Source: Aeromicrobium sp. Root344 (GTDB lineage: Bacteria; Actinomycetota; Actinomycetes; Propionibacteriales; Nocardioidaceae). From it: a stretch of DNA of 64,000 bases. Positions 26,951 through 37,586 of the stretch are shown here, piece by piece; position 1 is the first letter of the stretch; the number at the start of each line of letters is the position of its first letter. Made by a program: the position numbers and the translations under genes. The notes beneath the pieces were generated by a model, which was not told the origin of the DNA, did not search any database, and worked only from the letters and a program-made list of their open reading frames with translations. The stretch lies in NCBI RefSeq assembly GCF_001425755.1, contig NZ_LMDH01000001.1, positions 1,768,335 through 1,832,334 of the forward strand, read 5' to 3'.

Positions 26951-28447
26951 ATGACCTCAGTCCTGACAGGCACCAAGCCTGACTCCTCAACACTCCATGT
27001 CACCGAGGGCACCGGATGGTCGAGCCGCACCTGGGTGCTCCTCGTCGTCCTCGCCGGTGCGCTCTTCCTGGACGGCCTCGACATCTCGATGGTCGGCGTG
27101 GCCCTCCCGTCGATCGGCGAGGACCTCCACATGTCGCCGTCGGCGCTGCAATGGATCGTCTCCGGGTACGTCCTCGGCTATGGCGGCCTGCTCCTCCTCG
27201 GCGGCCGTTCGGCCGACCTGCTCGGCCGGCGATCGGTGTTCCTGTTCGCCGTCGGCGCGTTCGGCATCGCCTCGGTCGTCAGCGCGTTCCTCAGCAACGA
27301 CCTGGCGCTGATCGCCCTGCGCTTCGTCAAGGGCGTCGCCGCCGCGTTCACCGTGCCGGCCGGCCTGTCGATCATCACGACGACGTTCGCTGAGGGTCCG
27401 GCCCGCAACCGGGCGCTCAGCATCTACACCGTCTGCGGGGCCAGTGGCTTCTCGATGGGCCTCGTCTTCGGCGGGCTGCTCACCGAGCTCGGCTGGCGCA
27501 TGACGTTCCTGCTGCCCGGCCCGGCGGCGTTGCTGCTGCTGTTCGCCGGCCTCAAGGTCGTCCCGCGTGCCGAGCGCCAGGCCTCGTCGCTCAAGCACTT
27601 CGACCTCGTCGGCGCGTTCACCAGCACGGCAGCCCTGCTGATCCTCGTGTACGCCGTCGTCGAGGCGCCGGCCCGAGGGTGGACCAGCGTCGCGACTCTC
27701 GGCCTGCTCGCTGCGGCTGTCGCGCTGGCTGCGCTGTTCGTCGCCGTCGAGCTGCGGCACGACCACCCGCTCGTACGCCTCGGGATCCTGCGCTCGGCCC
27801 GCGTCGTCCACGCCAACCTGGCCGGCGCCGTGATGTTCGGTGCGTACGTGTCGTTCCAGTTCGTCGTGACGCTCTACCTGCAGAACGCCCTCGGCTGGTC
27901 GCCGCTGGCCATGGCCCTCGGCTTCCTGCCGGCCGGCATCCTCGTCGTCGCGAGCGTCGTCAAGATGGGCTCGGTGCTGCAACGCTTCGACACGCGTCTT
28001 GTGATCGCCGCCGGGCTGACGTCGTTCGCGATCGGCTACGCGCTGTTCCTCCGGGTGTCGCCCGGCATGGCGTACACCAACTTCCTGCTCCCCACGATGC
28101 TGCTGCTCGGGCTCGGCTTCGCGCTGTGCTTCCCGTCGATCAACTCGCAGGCCACGGCCGGCGTCGCCGATCACGAGCAGGGCCTGGCCTCGGGCCTGGT
28201 CAACACCAGCCTGCAGATCGGTGGTGCCGTGATGCTCGCGGTGATCTCCGCCGTGATCGGTGCCGGGGACACCGTCGCCAAGCCTGACGAGCTGCTGCCG
28301 GGCATGACGACGGCGATCCAGGTCATCGTCGGGCTGACCGTGGTCGGCGTGCTGAGCACGCTCGCGGTGGTCGGCTTCCGCCGGCCCGTGCCCGAGCTCG
28401 TCCCGGTCGCGGTCGACCGCGAGCTGGAGGACTGCGTCGCCTGCTGA
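26951..28447 (+). CDS. MFS efflux transporter, 14-segment DHA2 type
   Basis: A 498-residue permease with about 14 hydrophobic segments, the DHA2 drug:H+ antiporter size. It opens with LDGLDISMVGVALPSIGEDL, the DHA2 motif D1-like segment, and the loop 2-3 motif GGRSADLLGRRSVF is present. Relatives export dyes, antiseptics or antibiotics. Its own substrate is unknown. The divergent MarR gene and the four-repeat operator suggest inducible efflux. The C-terminus carries an unusual pair of cysteines (DCVAC). Confidence 0.92.
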   Translation: MTSVLTGTKPDSSTLHVTEGTGWSSRTWVLLVVLAGALFLDGLDISMVGVALPSIGEDLHMSPSALQWIVSGYVLGYGGLLLLGGRSADLLGRRSVFLFAVGAFGIASVVSAFLSNDLALIALRFVKGVAAAFTVPAGLSIITTTFAEGPARNRALSIYTVCGASGFSMGLVFGGLLTELGWRMTFLLPGPAALLLLFAGLKVVPRAERQASSLKHFDLVGAFTSTAALLILVYAVVEAPARGWTSVATLGLLAAAVALAALFVAVELRHDHPLVRLGILRSARVVHANLAGAVMFGAYVSFQFVVTLYLQNALGWSPLAMALGFLPAGILVVASVVKMGSVLQRFDTRLVIAAGLTSFAIGYALFLRVSPGMAYTNFLLPTMLLLGLGFALCFPSINSQATAGVADHEQGLASGLVNTSLQIGGAVMLAVISAVIGAGDTVAKPDELLPGMTTAIQVIVGLTVVGVLSTLAVVGFRRPVPELVPVAVDRELEDCVAC

Positions 28448-28486
28448 TCGACTCCCTTCCGGGAGGTGCGCCTAGGATCTTGGACC

Positions 28487-29818
28487 ATGCGCATCTCTCG
28501 GGGGAGGGCCGCGGCCATCGTTGCTGCGGTCGTCGTGGTCGTCATCGCCGGTGTCGTCCTTCTCGGTAGAGGCGGCGACGACGGCGAGAAGCAGACCGTC
28601 GAGCGGTCTGACAGTCGTTCCTACCCCTCGCGGGGCGCCCTGATCGACGACGAGACGCTGACCGAGGGCGCCGCCGAGGCCTGGCGTGACGCGACGCAGC
28701 GCACGGGCGAGCGTGAGGACTCTCGCCCTGACGACCGGATCGACGTCCTGTACGCCGGTCGCATGAGCGGTGAGAAGCTCTCGCAGACCGGTCAAGAGCG
28801 ACACAAGATGCATGACGTCGTGGTGCTGTCCTCCCACCGGCTGGTGGCCACGATGATCCGTCCGAAGGGTGGCGAATGGGACGTCCGGGACACCGTCGGC
28901 TTCGAGATCTCCTACACGACGGAGGTGCCGCTCATCGACCTCGGCAGCGGTCTCTACCTTGCCGCTGCCGGTCAGTTCGCCGACGACAAGGCGGAGGTGA
29001 TCTCGTTGCCACGTGAGGTCGATCCCGGTGACGCCCCGGACGGCAGCCCCAACGAGCCCAAGCTCTTCACCGCCGACCTCACCGATCCGTTGTGGACGCC
29101 CGGCATCCCGGCCAACGGACCGCTCGTCGTGCGACTCCCGGGCCAGGACGACGGGACGTTCGTGGGCCAGGTCTGGATGGGCCTCGGCCCGGGCGGTTCC
29201 AGCCTGTTGGCACGGTCCACAGGCGGCGCCAGCGCGGAGGAGAAGCTCTGGAGACAACTCGCGAGTCCGGCTGACTCCGCCACCACAGCCGCAGCATTCC
29301 GTGCGGTGGTCGACTCCGTCATGGACGGCGACGACGGCACGCAGGCGTTCAGCATCAGCGCTGCGGACGGCGTGACGATCACGTCTCTCGGGTCGGCGAC
29401 CCTTCGAGGCACCCCCGACGGGGACCGGCGGGCCAGTGCGGTGAGCATCGGCTTCGGCCATGACCGTTCATCAGAAGCGGTGGCCGTGGGGCTGACCGGA
29501 CCTGATGTGCACCAGGTCGTACGCACGACGGCCGTCGTACTTGGGCAGCATCCGCAGCGAACGGCCGAGACTCTGCCGATTGCCGCAGCATGGGTGTCCT
29601 CCGACCTCGGTCAGCTGCCCTACCTGGTCTACGCCGTCGACCCGACTCTCGATCGGATCGACCTCCGCGTCGGAGCCGAGAAGGTCGCCACGAACGGGTC
29701 GCTCGGGTTCTATGTCCCAGCGGTCGATGCCGGCAGGGGCGGACGACCGCCGACGACGTTGATCGGGTTCGACCACAACGGCGTGTCGTACCCTGCCTTC
29801 CCCATCACGTCCCGGTGA
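28487..29818 (+). CDS. Membrane-anchored extracellular protein of unknown function
   Basis: 443 residues: a basic N-terminus (MRISRGRAAA), one hydrophobic segment (residues 8-28) and then a large soluble, probably extracellular region rich in Asp/Gly/Ser, with no recognised domain. The ATG at 28487 is preceded by TAGGAT (28473-28478) with an eight-base gap, so the mRNA is probably leaderless. Alternating beta-like stretches (VVVLSSHRLVATMI, GLYLAAAGQF) would fit a beta-rich fold. It sits 42 bp before DUF3151 on the same strand. Function is not assigned. Confidence 0.8.
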   Translation: MRISRGRAAAIVAAVVVVVIAGVVLLGRGGDDGEKQTVERSDSRSYPSRGALIDDETLTEGAAEAWRDATQRTGEREDSRPDDRIDVLYAGRMSGEKLSQTGQERHKMHDVVVLSSHRLVATMIRPKGGEWDVRDTVGFEISYTTEVPLIDLGSGLYLAAAGQFADDKAEVISLPREVDPGDAPDGSPNEPKLFTADLTDPLWTPGIPANGPLVVRLPGQDDGTFVGQVWMGLGPGGSSLLARSTGGASAEEKLWRQLASPADSATTAAAFRAVVDSVMDGDDGTQAFSISAADGVTITSLGSATLRGTPDGDRRASAVSIGFGHDRSSEAVAVGLTGPDVHQVVRTTAVVLGQHPQRTAETLPIAAAWVSSDLGQLPYLVYAVDPTLDRIDLRVGAEKVATNGSLGFYVPAVDAGRGGRPPTTLIGFDHNGVSYPAFPITSR

Positions 29819-29860
29819 CGCCACGACGTGACGTCACCGGCCGGGTGCGAGGATGACGGC

Positions 29861-30274
29861 ATGACCAACTTGTTCGGTGAACCGCCCGCAACCCTGCTGC
29901 CCGAGGACCCGGGCGCAGCGTCCCTGGCCGAGGGCGACGACCCCAAGAACGTCGCCGCCACGCACCCGGACTCGGCGCTCGCCTGGGTCACGCTCGCGGA
30001 GCTGGCTCTCGCCGACGGACTCGACCTCGAGGGCTATGCCTTCGCGCGTACCGGCTACCACCGCTCGCTCGACCTGCTGCGCCGCAACGGCTGGAAGGGC
30101 CACGGCCCGCTGCCGTGGAACCACGAGCCCAACCGGGCGTTCCTGCGCTCGCTCGTCGCGCTCGCGGACGCGTCCGAGCGGTTCGGCGACACGGGTGAGG
30201 CCCACCGCTGTCGCGAGTTCCTGCACGAGTCGAGCCCCGAGGCGTACGCGGAGCTCGTGGCGCCCAAGGGCTAG
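29861..30274 (+). CDS. DUF3151 family protein
   Basis: A 137-residue actinobacterial DUF3151 protein (LPEDPGAASLAEGDDP, VAATHPDSALAWVTLAE, YHRSLDLLRRNGWKGHGP). The predicted all-helical, TPR-like repeats suggest a protein-interaction role, but no function is established. I recall it often lying between fba and purA in actinobacteria, and that neighbourhood is kept here. ATG 29861 is chosen over an upstream start at 29828 because the protein then begins at the conserved MTNLFG. Its stop shares the four bases CTAG with the stop of the convergent lipid kinase gene. Confidence 0.88.
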   Translation: MTNLFGEPPATLLPEDPGAASLAEGDDPKNVAATHPDSALAWVTLAELALADGLDLEGYAFARTGYHRSLDLLRRNGWKGHGPLPWNHEPNRAFLRSLVALADASERFGDTGEAHRCREFLHESSPEAYAELVAPKG

Positions 30275-31158
30275 GGAACGTACATCGTCAGCGCGGCGGG
30301 CTCGATGCGCCAGGAGTGCTCGGCACTCGGGCCGGTGAGCTCGCCGTCGCTGGTGCAGGCCAGCGCGTCGCCGCGCACCTCGACCTCGGTCCCGCGGAGA
30401 TAGACGACGTCGTCGCGACGATGATGGTCGCCTCGGCGGACGTGCCAGGCGTACGCGATGCGGCGCCGCGGCGACTCGGTGTAGGAGACCGCGACGTCGA
30501 GCCTGCCGTCGGACGGGTCCGCCTCAGGTAGCAGCGCCGTGCCACCGCCGACGTAGCCGCCGTTGCCGACGGCCACCTGGATCACGGGCTCCTTGCGGGT
30601 CAGCGGCGTGCCGTCGACCGTGATGCGGAGGTGGGCGCCGGGCTGGGTCAGTCCGCGTGCGCCCGTGAGCACCGCGCCGATGACGTAGCCGACCGGCCCG
30701 AGCGCCTTCTTCCACGGCCGGGCCGCCTTGGCTGCCTCGGCGCCGATGCCGATGTGCGCGGCGTTGACCACGACCTCGTCCCGGCCGTCGATGATCAGGT
30801 CGATGCCGCGGGTCCGTCCGGCAGTGATGACCTGTGCGGCCTCGACCGGGTCGTCCGCCAGGCCGAGCGTCGCGGCGAAGTCGTTGCCGGTGCCAAGTGG
30901 CACGAGCCCGATGACGACGTCGGCGAGGCGGCCGGCCGTTCTCAGGGCGTCGACGACGGCGTGCAGGCTGCCGTCGCCGCCAAGCACCACGACGCCGTCG
31001 ACCGTCGGGTGGTCGGTCAGTGCCGCGGCGAGGTCCTCAGGCGACGACGTGGTGACCAGCTCGACGTCGAGGTCGCCCAGTGCGTCCATGACGTCTTCGA
31101 TCACCTGCTCGTCGGCGGTGCCGGCATCGGCGTTGGCGATCGCGAGGAATGAGGTCAT
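30271..31158 (-). CDS. Diacylglycerol kinase-family lipid kinase
   Basis: A 295-residue member of the DAGK/sphingosine kinase/YegS superfamily. The nucleotide-binding motifs are visible as VVLGGDGSLHAVVDAL and LVPLGTGNDFA, and the C-terminal beta-sandwich contains the substrate-binding GNGGYVGGGTALLPEADPSD. It probably phosphorylates a membrane lipid such as diacylglycerol or a phosphatidylinositol-mannoside precursor; the exact lipid cannot be read. Cytosolic face of the membrane. Its 3' end overlaps DUF3151 by four bases. Confidence 0.9.
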   Translation of the reverse strand: MTSFLAIANADAGTADEQVIEDVMDALGDLDVELVTTSSPEDLAAALTDHPTVDGVVVLGGDGSLHAVVDALRTAGRLADVVIGLVPLGTGNDFAATLGLADDPVEAAQVITAGRTRGIDLIIDGRDEVVVNAAHIGIGAEAAKAARPWKKALGPVGYVIGAVLTGARGLTQPGAHLRITVDGTPLTRKEPVIQVAVGNGGYVGGGTALLPEADPSDGRLDVAVSYTESPRRRIAYAWHVRRGDHHRRDDVVYLRGTEVEVRGDALACTSDGELTGPSAEHSWRIEPAALTMYVP

Positions 31159-31170
31159 GAGACCGCAACC

Positions 31171-32139
31171 CTACGGCGCCACGTCCTCCGGGGCATGCTC
31201 AGTCGCGGGCTCGCCGAGGCGTACGGCGATGACGCCGAGCAGGATCAGGAGACCCCCGGCGAACTGGATCGCCCGCGGCGCCTCGTCCAGCAACAGCCAG
31301 GCGAACAGGACGCTGGCCACCGCTTCGGTCAGCCCGACGAACGAGGCCAGGCGCGAGCCGAGCCGCCGCGTCGCGGCGATGCCCAACACGTACGCCAGGC
31401 CGGCGGTGACGATGCCGAGCGTCGCCACCGGGAGCCACCACGGCCAGGCCGAGCCCGCGAGCGTGACGTCCGCCCGCGACGTGGCGAACGGCACGATGCC
31501 GACGAGTCCGGCGAGCAGGAGTGCGCCGCCGCCGAACAGCAGGCCACCGGCTGCGAGCACGATGCCCGGGAGCCCGTTGTCCTCGTCGGCCGAGATGATC
31601 CAGTAGAAGGCCGCTCCCGCCATGGCGCCGAGGGCCCAGAGCATGCCGATCGGGTCGATGTCGGCCCCGGAGACCAGGTCGAGGACCAGCATGAGCCCGC
31701 CGATCGCGAGCACGGCCCCGGTGATCGTGAGGCGGCTCGGCCGTTGCCCGTGCCGGAACCACATCCAGCCGATCACGGCGACGGGGGCGGTGAACTCGAT
31801 GAGGATCGCGACGCCGACCTGCATGTGGTCGACCGCGTTGAAGTACGCCAGCTGGCACCCGGCGACGGCGATCAGGCCGTACGCGACGATCAGGCCGGCG
31901 TTGCGGCGTACGAGGGACCACCGACCACGCAGCACGACCAGGGCCGGGACGATCAGCACGACGCCGGCGACCAGGACCCGGACCGTGACGGCCGAGCCCG
32001 CGGTCCAGCCCGAGTCGATCATGGCCTTGGCCAGCGGCCCGGACAGTGCGAAGAAGCTCGCAGCCAGCACCGCGAGGCCGATCCCGGACGTGCGACGGGA
32101 GAGTGGCATGCGCGTCGTGTCATGGGCCAAACTGGTCAT
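31171..32139 (-). CDS. EamA/DMT-family transporter
   Basis: A 322-residue drug/metabolite transporter with ten hydrophobic segments in two EamA repeats (about 18-140 and 160-300), resembling RhtA-type amino-acid or metabolite exporters. ATG 32139 is chosen because a consensus promoter TTGACA (32171-32176) - 17 bp - TAGTGT (32148-32153) ends eight bases before it, so the transcript would be leaderless. A GTG at 32151 lies inside the -10 and is excluded. It is divergent from a CGNR regulator whose promoter overlaps its own. Confidence 0.9.
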   Translation of the reverse strand: MTSLAHDTTRMPLSRRTSGIGLAVLAASFFALSGPLAKAMIDSGWTAGSAVTVRVLVAGVVLIVPALVVLRGRWSLVRRNAGLIVAYGLIAVAGCQLAYFNAVDHMQVGVAILIEFTAPVAVIGWMWFRHGQRPSRLTITGAVLAIGGLMLVLDLVSGADIDPIGMLWALGAMAGAAFYWIISADEDNGLPGIVLAAGGLLFGGGALLLAGLVGIVPFATSRADVTLAGSAWPWWLPVATLGIVTAGLAYVLGIAATRRLGSRLASFVGLTEAVASVLFAWLLLDEAPRAIQFAGGLLILLGVIAVRLGEPATEHAPEDVAP

Positions 32140-32176
32140 GACACATGACACTACGACCCGCGATGTAAGGTGTCAA
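32135..32176. promoter_or_regulatory. Overlapping divergent promoters with palindromic operator
   Basis: The EamA promoter (minus) is TTGACA-17-TAGTGT (32176 to 32148). The CGNR gene (plus) has TAAGGT at 32166-32171, six bases before its ATG, overlapping the EamA -35. A perfect palindrome GTCATG-ACA-CATGAC (32135-32149) covers the EamA start site. One bound regulator could control both directions. Confidence 0.8.
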
Positions 32177-32177
32177 C

Positions 32178-32711
32178 ATGGTCTTCACTGATGACACGGA
32201 GATGGCGCTCGTGGCCGCCGTGAGACTGGTGAACTCCGCCGAGCCGCCCGTCACCATGACGACGACCGGGGAGCTGGCGGCGTTCTTCGCCGAGTTCAAC
32301 TACACCGGGCGCCTCGTCGGCGACCAGGCGGAGCTCGACGACGTGCGCAGTGTCCTGCCGCGTCTCCGCGATCTCATGACGAGCTCGCGCGACGACGCGG
32401 TCGTGATCGTCAACCAGATCCTCTCGGACGCCAAGGCGGTCCCCCAGCTCGTACGCCATGGTGAGACTGACTGGCACCTGCACGCCGTCGAGGACGACCG
32501 CCCCCTCCACGTCCGGATGCTGGTGGAGACCGCGATGGCGATGATCGACGTGATCCGCGCCGACGAGATGTCACGGCTCGACATCTGTGCCGACGCCACC
32601 TGCGAAGCGGTCGTGCTCGACCTCTCACGCAACAGGTCGCGGCGCTTCTGCAGCACGACCTGCGGCAACCGTGCGGCCGTGGCGGCCTACCGCGCCCGTC
32701 AGGCCAACTGA
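32178..32711 (+). CDS. CGNR zinc-finger regulator
   Basis: A 177-residue protein with an N-terminal ABATE-like helical domain (residues 8-125) and a C-terminal CGNR zinc finger. The finger is CADATCEAVVLDLSR then CSTTCGNRAAVAAYR, with four cysteines as C-x4-C...C-x3-C. This pairing is typical of actinobacterial transcription regulators with a putative stress-ligand domain. It is divergent from an exporter across 38 bp with overlapping promoters, so it probably represses or activates that exporter. The mRNA is predicted to be leaderless. Confidence 0.9.
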   Translation: MVFTDDTEMALVAAVRLVNSAEPPVTMTTTGELAAFFAEFNYTGRLVGDQAELDDVRSVLPRLRDLMTSSRDDAVVIVNQILSDAKAVPQLVRHGETDWHLHAVEDDRPLHVRMLVETAMAMIDVIRADEMSRLDICADATCEAVVLDLSRNRSRRFCSTTCGNRAAVAAYRARQAN

Positions 32712-32737
32712 GCCGCCCCCGCCCTGCCGATTTCGGC

Positions 32738-34085
<1,348 letters not shown>

Positions 34086-34110
34086 CCAGACCAACAGTGA
34101 GGCTTCACCC

Positions 34111-35367
34111 GTGAAGACGCTTGTCATCGGCACCGGCGGCCGCGAGCACGCCCTGGCCCTCGCACTGTCCCGCGACCCGCAGGTCACCGAGGTGCACGCC
34201 GCCCCGGGCAACCCCGGCATCGCGGACGTCGCGACCCTGCACGACGTCAACCCGATGAGCGGAGCAGAGGTCGCTGCGCTCGCCACCGAGCTCGGCGCGG
34301 ACCTCGTCGTCATCGGTCCCGAGGCTCCCCTGGTCGCGGGCGTCGCCGATGCCGTGCGCGAGGCAGGCATCGCCTGCTTCGGCCCCTCCAAGGCTGCTGC
34401 CCAGCTCGAGGGCTCCAAGGCGTTCGCCAAGCAGGTCATGGCCGGCGCCGAGGTGCCGACCGCTCTCGCGCACGTGTGCGAGACCGCCGACCAGGTCGCG
34501 GCGGCACTCGACTCGTTCGGCCCGCCCTACGTCGTCAAGGACGATGCGCTGGCCGCGGGCAAGGGCGTTGTCGTCACGACCGATCGGCAGGCCGCGATCG
34601 ACCACGCCGCGGCCTGCGACCGGGTCGTCATCGAGGAGTTCCTCGACGGCCCCGAGGTGTCACTGTTCGCGATCACGGATGGCGAGACCGTGCTGCCGTT
34701 GCAGCCGGCGCAGGACTTCAAGCGCGCGCTCGACGGCGACGAAGGACCCAACACCGGCGGCATGGGCGCCTACACGCCGCTGCCGTGGGCGCCCGACGAC
34801 CTGGTCGCGGAGGTGTCCCGCCGGGTCCTGGTGCCGACGGTGCAGGAGATGGCCCGTCGTGGGACCCCGTTCCAGGGCCTGCTCTACGCCGGGCTGGCGC
34901 TGACCAGCCGGGGCGTGCGGGTCATCGAGTTCAACGCCCGGTTCGGCGATCCTGAGACCCAGTCGATCCTGGCGCTGCTGCGCACCCCTCTGTCGGCACT
35001 GCTGCACGGCGCCGCGACCGGTGGCCTCGCCGAGGTCGGCCTGCCGCAGTGGTCGACCGACTCGTCGGTGACGGTCGTCGTGGCCTCCGAGGGCTATCCC
35101 GAGTCGCCCACCACGGGCGACCCGATCGAAGGACTCGACAGCGTCGCCGAGCTCGACGGTGTCGACGTCATCCATGCCGGCACCGCGCTGCGCGACGGCA
35201 CGATCGTGACGGCCGGCGGCCGCGTCCTGTCGGTCACGGCGGTCGGCGCCGATCTCGCCGAGGCCCGCCGCAAGGCGTACGAAGGCGTCGGCCTCATCAG
35301 CATCCGCGGCGCCCACCACCGGACCGACATCGCCCTCGCGGCGGAGCAGGGGACAATAGAGCTGTGA
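34111..35367 (+). CDS. purD: Phosphoribosylamine--glycine ligase
   Basis: GAR synthetase, the second step of purine biosynthesis. A 418-residue ATP-grasp protein: N-terminal LVIGTGGREHALALAL, ATP-grasp VVKDDALAAGKGVVV, metal-binding EFNARFGDPETQ and the B-domain PNTGGMGAYTPLP. GTG 34111 starts 25 bases after purA with a weak ribosome site. Its stop overlaps the GTG start of purB. The sequence is complete with no missing motif. Confidence 0.98.
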   Translation: MKTLVIGTGGREHALALALSRDPQVTEVHAAPGNPGIADVATLHDVNPMSGAEVAALATELGADLVVIGPEAPLVAGVADAVREAGIACFGPSKAAAQLEGSKAFAKQVMAGAEVPTALAHVCETADQVAAALDSFGPPYVVKDDALAAGKGVVVTTDRQAAIDHAAACDRVVIEEFLDGPEVSLFAITDGETVLPLQPAQDFKRALDGDEGPNTGGMGAYTPLPWAPDDLVAEVSRRVLVPTVQEMARRGTPFQGLLYAGLALTSRGVRVIEFNARFGDPETQSILALLRTPLSALLHGAATGGLAEVGLPQWSTDSSVTVVVASEGYPESPTTGDPIEGLDSVAELDGVDVIHAGTALRDGTIVTAGGRVLSVTAVGADLAEARRKAYEGVGLISIRGAHHRTDIALAAEQGTIEL

Positions 35368-36785
35368 CCACACCGAACGTCCTGGCCAGCCGCTACGCCT
35401 CGCCCGAGGTGGCGCGGATCTGGTCGCCGGAGCACAAGATCGTGCTCGAACGCCGGCTCTGGATCGCGGTGCTCAAGGCCCAGAAGGACCTCGGGGTCGA
35501 GACGCCCGACGGTGTCATCGAGTCGTACGAGTCGGTCATCGACCGGGTCGACCTCGCCTCGATCGCCGCGCGCGAGAAGGTCACCCGGCACGACGTCAAG
35601 GCCCGCATCGAGGAGTTCGCAGCCCTGGCCGGCACCGAGCACATCCACAAGGGCATGACCTCGCGCGACCTCACCGAGAACGTCGAGCAGCTGCAGATCA
35701 AGGCGTCGCTCGAGCTGATGCGCGACCGTACGATCGCCACCCTCGGCCGCCTGGGCCGGCTCGCCACGGAGCACGCCGAGCTCGTCATGGCCGGCCGCAG
35801 CCACAACGTCGCGGCGCAGGCCACGACCCTCGGCAAACGCTTCGCCACGGTCGCCGACGAGCTCATGGTCGCGATCGACCGGCTCGACGACCTGATCGCG
35901 CGCTATCCGCTGCGCGGCATCAAGGGCCCCGTCGGCACGAGCCAGGACCAGCTCGACCTGCTCGGCGGCGACGAGGCCAAGCTCGCCGAGCTCGAGGTGC
36001 GCGTCGCCCGCCACCTCGGCTTCGACAAGGTGCTGACGAGCGTCGGCCAGGTCTACCCGCGATCGCTCGACTACGACGTCGTCACGGCGCTGGTGCAGCT
36101 CGTCTCCGCGCCGTCCAACCTCGCCACGACGATCCGGCTCATGGCCGGCAACGAGACGGTCACCGAGGGCTTCCGCCCCGGCCAGGTCGGCTCGAGCGCG
36201 ATGCCGCACAAGATGAACACCCGTTCGTGCGAGCGGGTCAACGGCCTCGCAGTGATCCTCCGCGGTTACGCCTCGATGGTCGGCGAGCTCGCCGGCGACC
36301 AGTGGAACGAGGGCGACGTGTCGTGCTCGGTCGTCCGCCGGGTCGCCCTGCCTGACGCGTTCTATGCCGCGGACGGGCTGTTCGAGACGTTCCTGACGGT
36401 GCTCGACGAGTTCGGCGTCTTCCCGGCGGTCATCCAGCGCGAGCTCGACCGCTATCTGCCCTTCCTCTCCACGACCAAGGTGCTCATGGCCTCCGTCCGC
36501 AGCGGCCACGGGCGCGAGACGGCGTACGACGCGGTCAAGCAGCACGCCGTCGCGGTCGCCCTCGAGATGCGCGAGAAGGGTGCCGCCGAGAACGACCTGT
36601 TCGCCCGTCTCGCCGCCGACGAGCGGCTCGGGCTGTCCGAGGCCGACCTCGCCAGCCTCGTCGCATCGCCGATCGACTTCACCGGGGCCGCGGTGAGCCA
36701 GGTGCAGGCGGTCGTGGCACGCATCGAGCAGATTCTGGCCGCAAACCCCGAAGCCGCGGCCTACACTCCAGGTTCGATCCTGTAG
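35364..36785 (+). CDS. purB: Adenylosuccinate lyase
   Basis: Cleaves adenylosuccinate and SAICAR, acting in both AMP formation and the main purine pathway. 473 residues of the fumarase/aspartase superfamily, with the signature GSSAMPHKMNTRSCERV, catalytic-loop Ser in SSAMPHK, and GRSHNVAAQATTLGKRF carrying the general-acid His region. GTG 35364 overlaps the purD stop (GTGA), so the genes are translationally coupled. The ASL2-type length and KMNT motif match actinobacterial PurB. Confidence 0.97.
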   Translation: MTTPNVLASRYASPEVARIWSPEHKIVLERRLWIAVLKAQKDLGVETPDGVIESYESVIDRVDLASIAAREKVTRHDVKARIEEFAALAGTEHIHKGMTSRDLTENVEQLQIKASLELMRDRTIATLGRLGRLATEHAELVMAGRSHNVAAQATTLGKRFATVADELMVAIDRLDDLIARYPLRGIKGPVGTSQDQLDLLGGDEAKLAELEVRVARHLGFDKVLTSVGQVYPRSLDYDVVTALVQLVSAPSNLATTIRLMAGNETVTEGFRPGQVGSSAMPHKMNTRSCERVNGLAVILRGYASMVGELAGDQWNEGDVSCSVVRRVALPDAFYAADGLFETFLTVLDEFGVFPAVIQRELDRYLPFLSTTKVLMASVRSGHGRETAYDAVKQHAVAVALEMREKGAAENDLFARLAADERLGLSEADLASLVASPIDFTGAAVSQVQAVVARIEQILAANPEAAAYTPGSIL

Positions 36786-36803
36786 TTCTCGCGGAAGGGC
36801 GCC

Positions 36804-37586
36804 ATGTCCGACTTCCTGGGTGCCGTCCTCACGCCGTTCGACTACGTCGTCTCCGCCCCGTTGGTGGCGTGGCACGAGATCTTCGACGGCGTGCTCGGAG
36901 CCGGTCCCGGTTGGGCCTGGGCCCTGGCCATCGTCGGCACCGCCGTCACGGTCCGCATTCTCGTCCTGCCGTTGTACGTCCAGCAGCTCCGCATGCGACG
37001 AGAGCTGCGCAAGCTCGAGCCGCAGATCAAGGCGTTGGAGCAGACGTACGGGCACGACCGTGAGCTGCTCGCGCGCGAGCAGATGAAGCTCGTCAGGGCC
37101 GTGGGGTTCAGGCCGCTGCTCTCGCTGGTCCCCCTCCTGCTGCTGGGCCTGGTCCTCGTCGTGCTGGCCCGGATGATCGACGCGGTCGACAAGCATGCGG
37201 CGCCGGGTGAATCCTTCCGGAGAGGCTTCCTGAGCGACGGCGACGCGTGGTCTCTCTCGCAGGCCAAGGTCGCCGGAGCGAGGATCGTCGACACGCTGGT
37301 CGGCAGCTCGCAGAGCGAGACCACGGTCGTGGTCGTGGTGCTGATCGCGGTCATGTGCGTCGCCCACGTCATCGCCCAGCGTCAGGAAGCGACGCTGCTG
37401 CCGCCAACCGTCGCGCCGCTCGGTGTGGTCGAGCAGAAGCAGCCAGTCATGCTCTACGTGCTGCTCATCGCCATGGCTGTGGTCAGCCTCGTGCTGGCGG
37501 TCGGCGTGCTGATCTTCTGGGCGACGTCCAAGCTGTGGACCGTGGGGCAACAGCGTCTCCTGCGTGACGAGCCGGGATCAGGCTGA
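36804..37586 (+). CDS. YidC/Oxa1-like membrane protein insertase paralogue
   Basis: A 260-residue protein with the YidC/Oxa1 core arrangement: a hydrophobic segment with the conserved groove arginine (Arg51 in AVTVRILVLPLYV), a cytoplasmic helical hairpin rich in charges (LRMRRELRKLEPQIKALEQ, residues 62-95) and further membrane segments near 104-125, 170-190 and 215-240. It lies 18 bp after purB, away from any rnpA-yidC-jag locus in this window, so it is likely a second, divergent insertase. The loop between segments 2 and 3 is unlike canonical YidC, so its role is uncertain. Confidence 0.75.
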   Translation: MSDFLGAVLTPFDYVVSAPLVAWHEIFDGVLGAGPGWAWALAIVGTAVTVRILVLPLYVQQLRMRRELRKLEPQIKALEQTYGHDRELLAREQMKLVRAVGFRPLLSLVPLLLLGLVLVVLARMIDAVDKHAAPGESFRRGFLSDGDAWSLSQAKVAGARIVDTLVGSSQSETTVVVVVLIAVMCVAHVIAQRQEATLLPPTVAPLGVVEQKQPVMLYVLLIAMAVVSLVLAVGVLIFWATSKLWTVGQQRLLRDEPGSG

